Assembly (NCBI GenBank): GCA_033239005.1 | Contig: BSQZ01000028.1 | Coordinates: 7,274,411 to 7,338,410, forward strand | Source of the DNA: Lamellibrachia satsuma | Taxonomy: Eukaryota > Annelida > Polychaeta > Sabellida > Siboglinidae | Length of the DNA stretch: 64,000 nt | Reading direction: 5' to 3' | Shown here: positions 26,301 through 41,300 of the stretch, in pieces | How the letters are laid out: the number at the start of each line of letters is the position of its first letter | Numbering within the stretch: the first letter of the stretch is position 1 | The notes under the pieces: model-generated | Seen by the model: only the letters and a program-made list of their open reading frames with translations | What the model was told of the DNA's origin: nothing | The model's database searches: none | Translations under genes and position numbers: made by a program

Positions 26301-29300
26301 CCCCCAGCAGACCTGTTCACACAAACACCATTTTTACTTCTATTAGAGAATCCAACCAAGCTATAATTGCTGCACGAAAGCTGTTCTTTCTTACAATTCC
26401 ACCACTGGAGTCCAATCACTGTCTAATGTCAGGTACTCATTTATGGAGCTGAGAGAACTGCAGCAATGTGACGTGAACGAAGCTGCCCATATTTCGAAGC
26501 GGCAGCAGGTGGACTCGAACCCTGGTTCTTTTGACTGACAGTGCGGCATTCTACCACCAAGTTACATCCCCCCAAGGCAGGTCATGCGTTAAGATCATGT
26601 TGGTTGCCTCACCTCTCCTCTGTCTGTGCCTGCAGCTCACTGCTGTAATTGACGACAGGGGAGAACTGGGCGAACTGGCCGTCCGTACAGGAGGGGGAGT
26701 GGAGCACAGAGGGCAGGTGGCCGTCACAGCAAGTTAGGGGCTTCTTCAGCTGTAGTTTCTTGATGCTGCGTCGCGCCACAAAACTGTCACTACCAAACGA
26801 CGCATCATCATCCTCCAGACCCTCAAACATTTGCATCTGGAACAAATAATTAAAAAAGTGAAGACATGTCATCATTCTAACTCGTGCACTGGAGGACAGC
26901 TGTAAAATGTTGTGGTGAAGACCTTTTCTGCACATTTCCTTAAAAATATACACAAACACAAAATATACACAAACTTAATGCTGTTGAAAAACCAACAACA
27001 TAAATATGTAAACAAACTAAACTTTGACTTAGCAATCCAAAAATAATGAAATACATAGTGTTATATTATACACCAGAGGAGAGACACGTTACTCCAGACA
27101 GAATCTATTACAAGAGTAATACAGCGGGCTTACCTTTCCATTAGCAATGGAGTGTAATGGTCGCGGCTTGATCTTGGACGTTGGCCGCGGACTCACTTTG
27201 TACTGAGTTGAGCCGGTCAATGCAGCCTTCTGCGCCGCTGGATTTGTTGGCTTCACGAGCTCTTCTCGTTTCTTGTCATCCTGTGTGGACAGCACTCAAC
27301 CAATGCATTACCACACAAAAATAAGGGGTCTGTGCTCCTCTACAGATGCAAATCGTGGACAATGACAAATACACACAAAAACCACCAATACCACACAAGA
27401 ATGCTTTGAATTGCTTATAACATTCACTGGCAGCAACATTTGACTAATGCAGAGTTTACAGCGGAATGAACAAAGTTACAGACATAACATGGCTGAGATT
27501 TGCTAGGCAGTTACAGACACAAAGATGAAATGGCAGCACCAGGAAGAACAGGCCAAGGCAGACGAGCTGTTACATTTATGGACTGTCTAAGGGAAGATAT
27601 GGGATTATAGCTTGGAGAACTGATAGAGGCATCTGGCGACAGATGGGACTATAGCCTGGAGAACTGATAGAGGTGTGTGACGACAGATGGGACTATAGCC
27701 TGGAGAACTGATAGAGGTGTGTGGTGACAGATGGGACTATAGCCTGGAGAATGATAGAGGCGTCTGGTGACAGGTGGTTGGAGCCAGAAGAGTTCCATGC
27801 CAATCTGTTTTTTTGGGGGGCAGCTTACATTCCATGTTTTACCGCCAGGTGCCATGAAATGGCTGAGAGCTAACTACAGGTGTTGAATGGTTTTGAAAAC
27901 ATGACACATTACATTTTAATTCCCTTTCTTGTAAGCTGGGGTTTCAAAACAAAATATAAATGACCAAAAAACATAAAACAAGAAATATGTTATGCTGATT
28001 TAACCCTATGAGTGACCAATGATAAATTTCCACGGTGTACACAAATTGGAGTAATTCATCAAAGACAAATTAAATGTGTTTTTGGTAATAGTATTTTAAA
28101 GACACATTTTTTTACATATAAGTAAGGAAGAAATTAGCCAGGTTGAATTCACACAATTTTTAGGTGTTTTGACTGATAATAAATTAACGTGAAAAAACAC
28201 ATTTCTATGATAAAATCTAAACTCTCTAAGAGTTGTGCCATAATGTATAGAGCTAGCTTTGTCATTAACAAATGTGGAATGCTTATTTTATACCATTTTC
28301 TCTTTCTACCATACATCATGTACATCAAGTATGGGGCGATGAATATACTACTACTCTAAATTGTCACAAAAAAAGGTTGTGGTTTAATTTGTAGAGTTAA
28401 GAGGTTGGACCACACTTCTTGTCTATTCTCTGAGTTCTGTATCCTGAAAGTACCAGTATTGTGGAATTACGACTGCACTTATGTACAAAAGTTGTTTACT
28501 TTGTACAAGTCTGTCTATGTAACCAGACAAATACTCACTTTAAAAAAAAATTATGCTCGTACCAATTTAAAGAGAATGCATATTTCAGCTAAAGGTGTAA
28601 TACTATGGAATTCACTTGACAGCTCTTTAATATATTGTAGAAAGGTTCATTGTTTAAAAAATACCGTTAAAAAAATACACTGTTAACATTTTGGTTAGCT
28701 ACATAGTATAAACATAACAGCCTGACTGTATAAATATTGATTTATTGTAGCTACAAAAAAATTGTTTTGTTTATGTTGGTCTTTACATGTTGTTATTATT
28801 GAACTACGCTACAGTGACTATTTAGTCTAAACACTAATATTTCATCATTCATCTTCTTCTTCCCCTTGCTCCGTTGCTCCGTTGCTCCCTTGCGGGGTGG
28901 GGTCCACATCACTTGGTAGCTCCTTCCACTTTCATTGTCAACTCTCTCCATCTCCCACTGTCTTCTCCAATGGTCTTCCACTCTTGGCCATTCGTACCTG
29001 CCCTTTCAAGATCTCATTTGACACTGTCTTTCCATTGCAGCTTTGGTCTTCTTCTTCTTCTTCTGCCACCCTCTTCTGCTTTCCGTGCTCTTTTTGACAG
29101 TCTGTCTTCGTTCATTCTTTGCATATGTCCTGACCATCTCATTCTGCTTCTGGCTACTTTCATTTTTAGGTGTTTTTTATGCCAATCTCTTCTCTCAATT
29201 CCTTCATCTTCCTTCTACCTTCTTGGGTTACTTTGCATATTCTTCAAACCCAGTTGTTTTTTGCTATCTGTATCTTCTCCTCCTGTCTCTCCGTATTCCC

Positions 29301-32300
29301 AACCCATATATACAGGCAGGTACCATACAGGCTTCCAACACTTTTCATTTTAGTTGTTTCTTCAGTTTTCTGTAGCACATAATGTCTTCCACCCTCTTCC
29401 ATGCTGCTGCTCCTGCTTGCACTCTCCTCTGTGTTTCTTTACTACTTCCTCCATTCTCACACGCTGTTCCGTCCAAGTATACAAAACTGTTCACTTGTTT
29501 AATGGTCTTTCCGTAAACAACAACATGTAGATCCACCTCCTGTTCGCCTATCCACATTACTTTGGTTTTCTCCAGATTAATTCAGAGGCCATGTTTTCTA
29601 AAGATCTTACTCCATTCTTCCAATGTTTTCTGTAGGTTGTTATCAGCCACCACTGTTAGGTCATCTGCATACAGTATCTTCTTGTTCTCCTTGTTCAGAT
29701 CACCATAATGAAAAGCAGGGGACTCAAGGCACTTCCCTGTCTAAGTCCTACTCCCATTCCAAATTGTTCTGATGTTTCTCCTTCGACTCCCACCAACGCA
29801 GTTGTCTCCTTGTACATTTGCTCAACCATTCTGACCTCTGTCTCTCCAACCTCCATCAATCTCATGATTGCAAGTTCTCGACAAAATGCAAGTTCTCGAC
29901 AAAACCGAATGCTACATCCTTTCTAAATTCTCTTTTCTTCTCAATAATTTGTCTGATGGCAAACAATCCATCATCTGTTCCTCTCCCTTTCCTAAATTCC
30001 AGCTGATTCTCTCCGATTTAGCTCTCGACTATATGCCTCACCCTAGCATCCAGTATCCTTTCCATCAATTTCAGGCCTTAGCTCAGTAGTGTGATGCCTC
30101 CGTATCTCCCTGGATTATGGATGTCCCCTTTCCCCTTCCATATCGGCACAATCACTCCTCTTTGCTATTCTGTTGGTATCTCTCCTGTTGTGAAGCACAC
30201 ATTAAACAGCCTTGTCAGCCACTTGATTCCCATTAGTCTGTTTGCAGTTCGTCCACTCCTACAGCCTTCCCAGTTTTCATATTCTTTACAGCTTTCTCCA
30301 CTTCTTCTTGTTATTGTCCTCACCTCCAGCTCTCTCCTTACATAATATGGTATCTCTATCCATATTCTCCCTCATGGTTTAATAGTATCTTGAAATACTC
30401 CTCCCATACACCTAGCACTTGTTTTACTCAAGTGACCAATGCCCCATCGCTTCTCTTCATTGCTGATGTTCGAGTAGTGTCTTTGCTATCTCTGTCTCTA
30501 TATCTATCTCTGTCTCTATCTCTGTCTCTATCTCTGGCCAGCCGCCAGCTTGAAGAGAAATTTTTCCCACCCATCTTCTTCAATCCTCTCGCACAATTCC
30601 TGCTGTTTCTCATCTCTTGCTTTAGCAGCAGCCTTATTCTCCCGGTACTTGTGCTTCAGCCTTATTCCCCCGGTACTTGTGCTTCAGCCTTATTCCCCCG
30701 GTACTTGTGCTTCAGTCTTATTCTAGCGGTACTTGTGCTTCAGCCTTATTCTCCCGGTACTTGTGCTTCAGCCTTATTCTCCCGGTACTTGTGCTTCAGC
30801 CTTATTCTCCTGGTACTTGTGCTTCAGCCTTATTCCCCTAGTACTTGTGCTTCAGCCTTATTCCCCCAGTACTTGTGCTTCAGCCTTATTCCCCCGGTAC
30901 TTGTGCTTCAGCCTTATTCTCCCGGTACTTGTGCTTCAGCCTTATTCCCCCGGTACTTGTGCTTCAGCCTTATTCCCCCGGTACTTGTGCTTCAGCCTTA
31001 TTCCCCCGGTACTTGTGCTTCAGCCTTATTCCCCCGGTACTTGTGCTTCAGCCTTATTCTCCAGGTACTTGTGCTTCAGCCTTATTCCCCCGGTACTTGT
31101 GCTTCAGCCTTATTCCCCCGGTACTTGTGCTTCAGCCTTATTCTCCCGGTACTTGTGCTTCAGCCTTGTCTTTTCTTCATCATTCACTTCTTCCACACAC
31201 TTCAGTGCCTCCTTCTTTTCTTGTATTGCTTGTTCAACTTCCTGGTTCCACCACCACTGTTCTTTCTTCTTTTGGCTTTGTGTGGGCTTTCCTGATGTTC
31301 GGCCACATATCTCCTCAGCTGTCGTCCACTCTGCTTCCACATCCTCCCTTTGTTCTTTAAGTAGCCTGAACTTCCTATCGACTTTGCTTTTGTATCTTTC
31401 CATCACCTCTCCTTCACATTTCTACCACCTGATCACCTGCCGCTGCTTCCTCCTTCTCTGTTTACCTCTTCCTATCCACATTTCATAAACCAATAGTTTA
31501 TGTTGGCTCCTGCCAAAATCTTACAGTCTCTAACCTTGTTCCACTGACAGCGTACGTCCCCGTGTCCCATATTTCATCATACATATTGAAATATAAATAG
31601 TTAAGTTATAATCATGCATGTTGCATACTGTAATTATTTGCTTGTTATATTTATGGTAATTGGACAAGTGTTATAAGTGACACACTTCTTCTTGCCCTTA
31701 TCAACACCAAGACTATGGGTTATATTTATTTTTGGCTATTTTTTTTGTGTTGTGTTGCTTTTGTTGTTGAAATAAAGACCTGATACTATAAGGACGCTTT
31801 AAAAAATGTTAATATTGCTATTATCGCACAAATGTGACTGAGGTATCATTTTGTTGCTGAAAAGACTCTTTATTATAATAAATTGATAAAAACTACAGCA
31901 CATAATCTTATCATGGGGATATTACTTTTTGAATTTCATCAAAAAATAGAGCAAATTTTTTATCTTCACCCTGCTACCACATAATTACTGAGTGGCTGTA
32001 TGTCCCTGTCCAACTGAAAAAATGTAGCCACACATATTGGCCAAAAAAATAAAAATATGTTGAGAACTTTTATATTTATGATTTTTTCAACACCAGACTA
32101 TGCCAATTCAAACAGGCCCATCAGTCCCATGTCGTTTACTGTGACGAAAATCGCGATGGCAACTTGCTGATATTTACCTCAAAAAAGCCTGCAACATCAG
32201 TCTTACTGTGTGAACTAGTATAATAACACAATTCACTAATGCTGTCATTCGATTTGCTGAAATACTGACACGGAAACTTGAAATAATCCGGCCTGACACA

Positions 32301-35300
32301 GGACGAAGAAAAGAAAATGGCAGATTAGTAAATAATAAGCTCAGACGGCCCAGACAACACATGTTTGTAACGACGATGCTCATTTGCTGCATATAGCCCG
32401 CTCACTCATTCACATTTATTCGAATATGCCAATCATAGAGCTTTCCAAAGGTATAACGTTTTACATATTTAGATACTATGAATGGAAATGTAAATTTATT
32501 CTGCAGAGCATAGTAAAAGCAGCCAAATATGGGCACCAACTATGTGACGCCGTTTGTAAGCTAGATCGTCATTAGCTACCACTGACTATGCTCATGAATA
32601 AATATGAATCAGAATGAAGAGTGATTCAGCTTTCCAATGATACCATTTGTTCCCGTGTGAGGTACTGGCAATGGAAACAAAAAATTTTCCTACGAAGTGA
32701 TACCAAAATCGGCCGGAACGCTTTCCGCATTGATCATGCAGGCCGAATTCGGGCCAGTGGTCACTCCCATTTTAGGGAGAATAAATTTGTTTTGCAGGTA
32801 GCTAAATTCATGCCCCTATGGAAAAATTTTCATACTGATTAATTAATTAATAATGCATATGTATGAGACTCCATGGCCTTATGTATAAAGCATACAAGAC
32901 TTCATAAAACAGACAACATCCCTGGCTACATCGATAAAGATATGAATACAGAGATGGCTAGGCCTTGTGTGCCGTATGTCTCTTGGCGCACTGCCTAAGA
33001 TAGTCTAACGCTGGACAGCGGATGGTAGGAAACATGGAAGACTGAAAAATGAGACAAATGGATGCGACCTGACATGGGACACCATCACATGGTGGGCTGC
33101 ATGACAGCAGCTCTCTCGTGGAAGCTATGTGTGCCACCCAAGACATGAAGAGGACTGGGTAGACGAGCAAGTAAGTTTTACAAATCACATATTTAGCCCT
33201 ATTTATCCTGAACGGTTTTGCAATAATGCTACTCTTGTTCCTGACACAATCTGGGAAGCGAGGCATATTTTCAAAATGAAATTTTACCTAAAAAAATATA
33301 GTTCTAGCTAAACGAAATGGTTTATGCACGTGATACAAATGATTCTGTCAACATTTTATCAACATACACATGCTGAAACTACACACTGGTGCGTATTCTA
33401 GATAAAAAGGGTTAAAAAAGAAGTCCTGAAGATTGTGATGGTCTAGAGCAGGGGTTCCTAAACTTTTTTCCTTGAGGCCCACTCATGGGGCTGCCAAAGC
33501 CACTGAGGCCCACTGCATTGCAAAAAATTATCGATACAACTGAAGATGTGCATTTTTATTAAATCAAAATGTATCGTATATATAATTTTCATATTCTGTC
33601 TCAGTTGCCCGGGGAATAGCAACACACGCTTAATTCAATTTGCGGGGTCTAATGGATTAAAGGATTTTTTACACACAATTAACATGGGCATTGCTTTGTC
33701 CCTTGGGACCACCTCAAACTATCTCGCGGACCACCTGAGGGCCTTGAACCACAGTTTGGGAACCCCTAGTGTAGAGGCAATCAGTGTGAACGGTATGTAA
33801 CTTACAGGCTTGAGGTTGCGGAAGAGGGGCGAGTCCCCGTATGGGGAGTTGGTGAGGCCCAGCAACTGCTGCTGAACCTGGGCCTGAGCCGCCAAATCAT
33901 TGGCCCTGAAACAGCAAGCAGTCAATTGAGATTACACTTTGCTTCAATAGCTTTCATCTTGTCTACTCTGCCACCAAGAAAGAACTTATGATAACATTAT
34001 GCTTTTGGAATTTCTTCCAATGCATGCATAACAAATCTATGTATTACAGTATGACAATGGGAGAATTCACACATAAATATACCATGTAAATAAACACAAC
34101 ACTGGAGAGTAATCTTAAACTGCGGCTACAACATATTAACAACTGTATTGCAATTTTTTACACAAATTTACAGCAGGTTCAGTTTTTGTGTGAAATGTGT
34201 CTGAAACGAGACAAGAAAATACATCTAATTGAGGATAGACCTTAAAGGACTACTCATGTGTTAGAGGGAATGTAAGAATGTGGAAGTACTTACCCCACAA
34301 GGGGGGCAGTTGTCCCCCCCAACCCTCCAAGGGCCGTGCTTGTACCCACACCACCAAGGAAGCTGCCACCTTTGCGAACAAAACAAAACAATTTGTCTAA
34401 CACCACAAAGCTATGAAAGTCGTAAACATTTAGCAAGGTCAATATTCATAAACAATGCAATAACACAATACAATAAAAGGCACTTATACTGTGCAAAAAT
34501 CCTCGAGAAACCAAAGCTCAGCAGCGAGCCAAAACAAAAGGGTTAGGCAGTTTCTAGTCAGTTAGCAATTCCATTCATAAACGGTATGCAGAGGAACTAT
34601 GGAGGATAACCGAGTTTAAACAGGTGGGTTTTTAGTTGACAGCAAAATGTTATTATATTTACTGACAACATAACGTTAACAGGGGTGAGTTCCAGATATA
34701 TAAAATTTTTTTAAACATAGTTTATACTATATAACATGATGTTTGTGCTATATCGGGAATGTCATTGTCAGGGTTTTTCCTAAACCGCATCATAACTGAC
34801 ATTGATTGGAAACAAGGCATGCGTTAGTCACAACATAAACAAGGAGAGGAATCTAAGCATTGCTACATAAATGACATGTACCTCCAAATGTTGTGCCAAG
34901 TCCAAGGGCTGGCTTTGCCATCTGTCCCCCAAAGAGGGAAGTACCTGTCCCCAAGGTTCCAGTCAGCCCAGTGTTAGCAGTGAACCCAGTGCCAAGGGGG
35001 TTCACCGTGGCCCCAAACCCGGTTGGTTTGTTTCCAAATAAACTGCTTGTCTGTGTCGTACCTAAGACACAATTTGTTATGTCTCTATAACTACATTATG
35101 TCAATAGCAGGCAGAGATTTTATAATCAAAACAGTGGGCTGTTGTTAAGATGGACAGCATGGTTAGGGACTTTGTAAATATAAAACAATTCCAAAAAAGT
35201 ATTAAAAAATTGTGATAGGTTTGAAACCGTTTGAAACACCTAAAAATGGAAAATTGGAGGCATTATACACGCATTGCCAATGGAGTGAAAGGAACACCAA

Positions 35301-38300
35301 TTTTCAACTGCGTAAAACTCTAAAAATAAACTTGTCAAACTTTGTTGTGATAATTTAAGTTAATCTGCTGGTGACTAACTTGCTCCACAAGTAAAATGGT
35401 TGAAGCAATCTGAGAAGTATGTCTGTCTGTCTGTCTGCCTGTACATACATGTGTATATCATACATAGTGATCTTCCTCAGAAAACGTAGATTTCCTGATA
35501 AAAGCATAACTTTGATTACTGGTATTTGTTTGTCAGTGTCATCAAGGGGTCACTATCTACATTTAATGACATGTAGATTTAATGACATGTACATTTAATG
35601 ACCTGTACATGATGAAGCACATATAATAAACGTGTGTATTAATCATAACTAAAAGCTGATTTGTTGGTGTTATCCCACCAAAATCACTTATTTCACACCC
35701 TTTTCTACATTTTTGATATTAAGTCATTTTAATAAATGATTTTATTAAGTCAGAATATTGTACTCATTAAACTTTTGGCCAAATCCAAAAATAAAAAAAA
35801 GCATACACTCAATAGAAAGTCACACTCACCAAATCCTGCATTGGGAGTTGCACCGAAGCCTCCAAAGCCAGTGGTACCAGTAGTGGTGGGCTTAGCAAAC
35901 AGACTACTGGTAGTAGTTGGCTGGCCAAAGGAGAAGCCAGTCGAGGCGACCGGAGTCCCAAACCCAGTGGGTTTGTTGCCAAACAAACTGCTCTGGAAGC
36001 AGATTTATCATCTCATTGTGCATATTTTAACATGTACACAAACACAACATAAGATTTTGTTTTGGAAAAGTGTATTCTTATTTGGAAGCTTATGTTATCA
36101 GTTTCACCACGAGAACAAAACTAAACAAAATGTTTTCCCCCATATTTTATCTGGTTTATGACAGCACAACATGACTCATGTAATAAAAGCGTCATATTTA
36201 TTATTCGTCTTGGCAATCAAATGGGACAGTCCAGACAGATCTCACTGGGGCCAGCTGTGATGCGCTGAGAAATGGATGCGAGACCTGGATATTTCACATG
36301 ACCGGACTGCGGTCCTGGGCCAGCTACTTGATCATGATCATGTGACTGCGGTCCCATGACCAGAGAATCCTGGGGTTTGCATCCCTCTGGGTGTCCAGTC
36401 TGCCCTTTTCAAATGCTGGCCATCCTACCATTTTTGAAAGGTGGAGAAAGGGGGCTGGTTGGTTTATAAATGACATCATTTTCTATCATCCATTTTAATT
36501 ATTACAACATCAGTAGTTTACATTGTTTTTAATTCTAATTACAATATTAATATATTATGTTGTTTTATTCTAATTTTTTTTATATTTTCATCTACTTTTT
36601 TATGCCACATCAATTTATTAACTATTTGTATAATATATATACATACTTTTCTTTTTTATTTAATCATACGCATTTATTTTATACAATACTTACAATTTCA
36701 TTATTAAGTAATTATGTAAAGAGTTTTGAGGTTTTTTAAGGATATTGCACCCTATAAGATTTATATATTATCTTTACTTTAATTAAAATAAACAGACCAT
36801 CCTTTGTATGTTGCGACCATAAATTCTAGTTTTAAATCTACACTACTTCCCCAGCGGAAACATACAGCCTAGCAAATAACACATCAATGTTTCTTCTAAT
36901 TTTATGTGGTAAAATTATTCATCACTTATGTAAGTAGACACTTACTGCCTGTGTGGTTGCACCAAAGACACCAGACGTCCCAAATCCTGTTGAGGTGCCG
37001 AATGCTGCTGAGGTCTGAGTGCCACCAAATAAGCCCCCTGCCTGGGTGGTTGCTGTCTGACCAAAGATGCTCTGTCAATGGCAAGGATATGTCTTGTAGG
37101 TAATTACACATAATCGCTGAGACAAAATCACTAGCATGGACTATGCATGTCACTAAACAAAGTTACATGTCAGATATCTGGCATACGACAACATCCATGC
37201 TACAGACTTTTGTAAACATGTTTCTACAGAGAATTCTAAGGATATAGCGGCCAGAAACAATTAGCATTGAAGCACTGTGTGACAACATAAATCAAGAACC
37301 AACTGAACATAAAATTAGATTGAGGAAGCGATGCTGGCTAGGCCATAATCTCAGGAAGCCAACTCTACACATCATAAGACAGCCATTCAAATGGAACCAT
37401 CAGGGCAATGGGAAAGGCAAAAACAGGATGCAAATACTACTAGAGGGAAAGAACTGCAAACGCAAGCCCAAAACCATACCTAGTGGAGGAGTCGTTAATG
37501 GCCCCTGCTCCGCCAGAGAGTGAAAAGGATTAAGTCAACCAGAGTAACGGACAAGAGGGAGCCGGAGAAGATGAATAAGTGGTGTGATTGAGACATGAAG
37601 ACCTGGCGGGAATGCTGTTGTTGTTACAACAACACCTTCAAATAACTTCCATTACACATATTAATCACTGCCACAACGACATAGATAAAGGTAAGTTCTT
37701 TTAAAGCAATGTATCTGGTCTTTGGGACTGTTCAAAGCTTTATACTTCACCTGTTCACATGATTATATCCACTTTGAAACCGATTCCCTGTGATTTATGT
37801 CACACTGCAGTAAACATTACCTTCTGCTGTGGGTTTGCTCCTCCAAACAGAGAGCTGCCTGTATTGGTTCCGAAGCCGCCAAATGCTGCTGGTGCGGCCG
37901 CTGAGGACGTTGTCGCGGTGCCAAATACGGGTTTAGCAGCAGTAGCGCCCCCAAACATCGTCGACCCCTGCGGCTGTGTCGCCTGCGCACCAAACAGGCC
38001 AGTAGATGCTGGTGCTGCACCAAAACCTGTAGACACATATAATGTGGACATGACAGTGGGGCAAAGAGTGTTATAAAGTACCTGAATGCAACCCCAGTCT
38101 GGTGTCACTAAATTCTTGCACATACACTTCTTGTATTAGCAATGGGTTGTGATTAAGGTGAAATGTAAAATGTTTAAAGTAAATCTATATATTATTAAAG
38201 ATATAACTGTATTGAATTTGTAATAAAGAAATAGAAAGTGTAAATGTAACAATGAAATTATTGTACAGTACAAAAATAGCAACAATCCAATGTTGCTGTG

Positions 38301-41300
38301 ACATCTACCTCCAGTGAATGTTGTGGTCTTGGCCTGTCCAAAGCTAAATCCTGGTGTCTGGGCGGGCTGTGCTGCACCAAATATTGTAGCCGAGCCTTGT
38401 TGTACTCCCTTTCGGTTGGCCGTGTAGTCTTCCAGACGTAGCTCCTGCAACATTTTATAAAATGAGGTACAGACAATGGGATGGTTCATACCATTTAAAA
38501 AAGTAAATTCCAGGATTTTCCAGGAACAGTGGAAATAAATTTCCTCGAAATGCTATGTTGCATATAGCCCTATCAGCACGGATCAAACGTTATGCGGGTG
38601 ATGTTGGTGCATGTAAACAATTAATAATAATAATAATGTTTTATTTCAGGCAAGAGCCCATAATTTTATATATACATACAAGTAAAAAAACCATAAATAC
38701 ACACACATGATGAACAATAGAGGTACATGTAGTGAGAAAAGAATATATATATAAATATACATACATGACGTGTAGTAAAAATATATATATAAAATAAGTC
38801 AGGATAAAAAAATATATTTGTATAAAAGTACAAACATCATGAATTAAAAGCATACAGTTGATCAATGCAATGTTTAATCAATGGACTTCGATAATAAATA
38901 AAAATGTGAAAATAATTCACAAAAAGTATATTGTCTGATTTTTCCAACCGGCATAAAAGGCTAAAAATTTATTAGCGAATGCATTCATTAAAGGATTTAA
39001 CATAATTAGTAGCGAACATATGGCTTGCACTACAGCGGGATGACAAGTTGTGTATAATTCTAAAACTGTTGTTATAAGCAACAGTAATACCTTTCACTGT
39101 TTTTTTTAAATTACACCAAAGAATTGAGGTGTACATTGAAGGACAGTATGAATTAAATAAAGTTGTTTTAATGGAACTGTTGCATAAGTAAAATTTTCTG
39201 GCTAAAGCATTTGCCCGTGCATAGATATATCTTTTCTGCCTGGCAATATCGTCATCATCATTAAGGTTATTGTTTATAATATGGCCAAAGTATTTACATT
39301 TCTCAGTGTAAGGTAGTGTATGGTTATTGATAACAACAGGATGAATATTATTCTTGTTCCTAGGTTTGTTATCAATAACCATACAGAAAGATTTGTTGGC
39401 ATTGTATGTTATATCAAACATATTGCCGGACTCGGCACAACAATCGGTGAGTTTTCTCAACCCAGCAACCTAGGTGAAAAACCACAAAGGTCATCGGCAT
39501 ACATCATATGATTCATTATGGTTCCTGCATAAAGACAGCCAATTTGTAATTTATTCAAATTTACACTAAAGTCATCCATGTAAACGTTAAAAATATGTGG
39601 AGAAAGGATTCCACCCTGCTTAACACCGTTTGAAACGGTAAACAATTCTGAGAAGCTACAACACCATCTGACAGTGAATTTCTGGGTTCTGTACCAGTAA
39701 TAAAGAATGCGCACAATAAAAGAAGGACAGCCCTGGTCAATTAGTTTGGTGAATAGCTTACTATGATTGACTTTGTCAAAGGCCTTAGAGGCATCCAGCA
39801 TAGTAACTTACATAGATGAGCCATTCGCTATGTAGTGTCGAAAGAGTTCTTTTAATAAAAATATGAGCATTTCAGTTGAGTGATGCTTTATAAATCCATG
39901 TAGATAAAAAAGTAGAAACCCTGGATTCAAATAATTTACTAGCAATTGTGGCTAGAGCAATGGGTCAGTAGTTGTTGTTATCAGACAGGTCACCCACCTT
40001 ATTTTTAATTATGGGGGCTATGATTGTAATCATCATAGCATCTGGTAAAAAACCGTGAATTAACATGCTGCTATATAAAAGTGACATGAGAACAAAGTTT
40101 TTCATTCGCATATTTAAAATGTTCGTTACTTACACTATCATAACGCGGGGCTTTGCCTATAGGCATTGCATATATTATATCTTGAATTTCCTTAACATTA
40201 ACAATCATTTGAACATTAAACTGTACATTGCTACAGTATTCATTGATCTTCTTGATGTTGGCTGGAGAGCCAGGTATAGTTAAGTAGAGTTGAGTAGGGA
40301 CTGGTAATGATGAAGCCACATATTCTTTACATTTTCCACACCAGAAGCACCACCAACATTGCTAGGATTTGTCAACCTGGCGTTATTCATGTTTTATGTC
40401 CTTCCAGAAGTTTTTGAAGTCATTATTACATAGTTTAGTAGCAAGTCTTTCAGCTTTAAGAATTTCCGCATTTTTTTCACATGGTCTCTTGTTGCATTTA
40501 AAATGAGCGCGTCTAATTTTCATTATATCATACAAGGAACCATGGCGAAGACTCCAAGCAGAACGCCAGAAGTGAAAGGATTCTCTAGCAGCTTGATGGG
40601 AGTCTCTGAATATATCGTTCCAGCCAAGAACAGTATACTTAGTAAAACCTCATGAGGTACATCAATAGCAGATAAAAGCAAACCAGTTTGTGTATGATAG
40701 TTAAGGAGATCCTGGGGGGAGGCAGCATTCCACACAGGACAAAGTGCTTGAATTTGCTCCTGTATGGTGGCTTCAGAGGAAGGTAATAACTTGACATATA
40801 TGGTAAAGCATAGAGGTAAGTGGTAAGAAGAGACACAATCATATTTAACTTCTATATCAGATATTGATGAGTAACTACAGTAGGTAGTGAGCACGGGGTC
40901 GAGCCAGCTCCTTGAGCCGTGCGCATCACTAACATAAGTAAAAGCATCAGAGGGGAGAAGCAATGTGTCACTTGCAATAAGGGGACAGTCATTGAGAAAT
41001 GGAGTAAAAAAAACTGGGGTTCTGAAAATCCACATTAAAATCACCAATAATGAATATATTGGTTGATTCAAATGAATCGCTTATGGCCTGGATTTTGCCC
41101 CAAATTTCTAGATATTCATCAGCATTGTCATCAGTCTGATATGGTAGATAGACATTAAGAAGTAGAATTGTGGCATTAGAGCTGGTAATTTTTAGACCCA
41201 GGAGTCTCTTCTTATCAACATAAATCAACGTTTCAATAAAGGGGTCGAGTGAACGCCTCCATAAAAAGCAGAGTCCACCATGAGGACGTCCACTCAAACC

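Noticed and set aside
30390..31488. Plus-strand frames with repeated [23 protein letters not shown] sequence
   Set aside because: They lie antisense to a LINE and follow the 28-bp array through three frames.
40065..40283. Plus-strand frame within the 38.6-41.7 kb region
   Set aside because: A shadow of the minus-strand LINE; no family resemblance.
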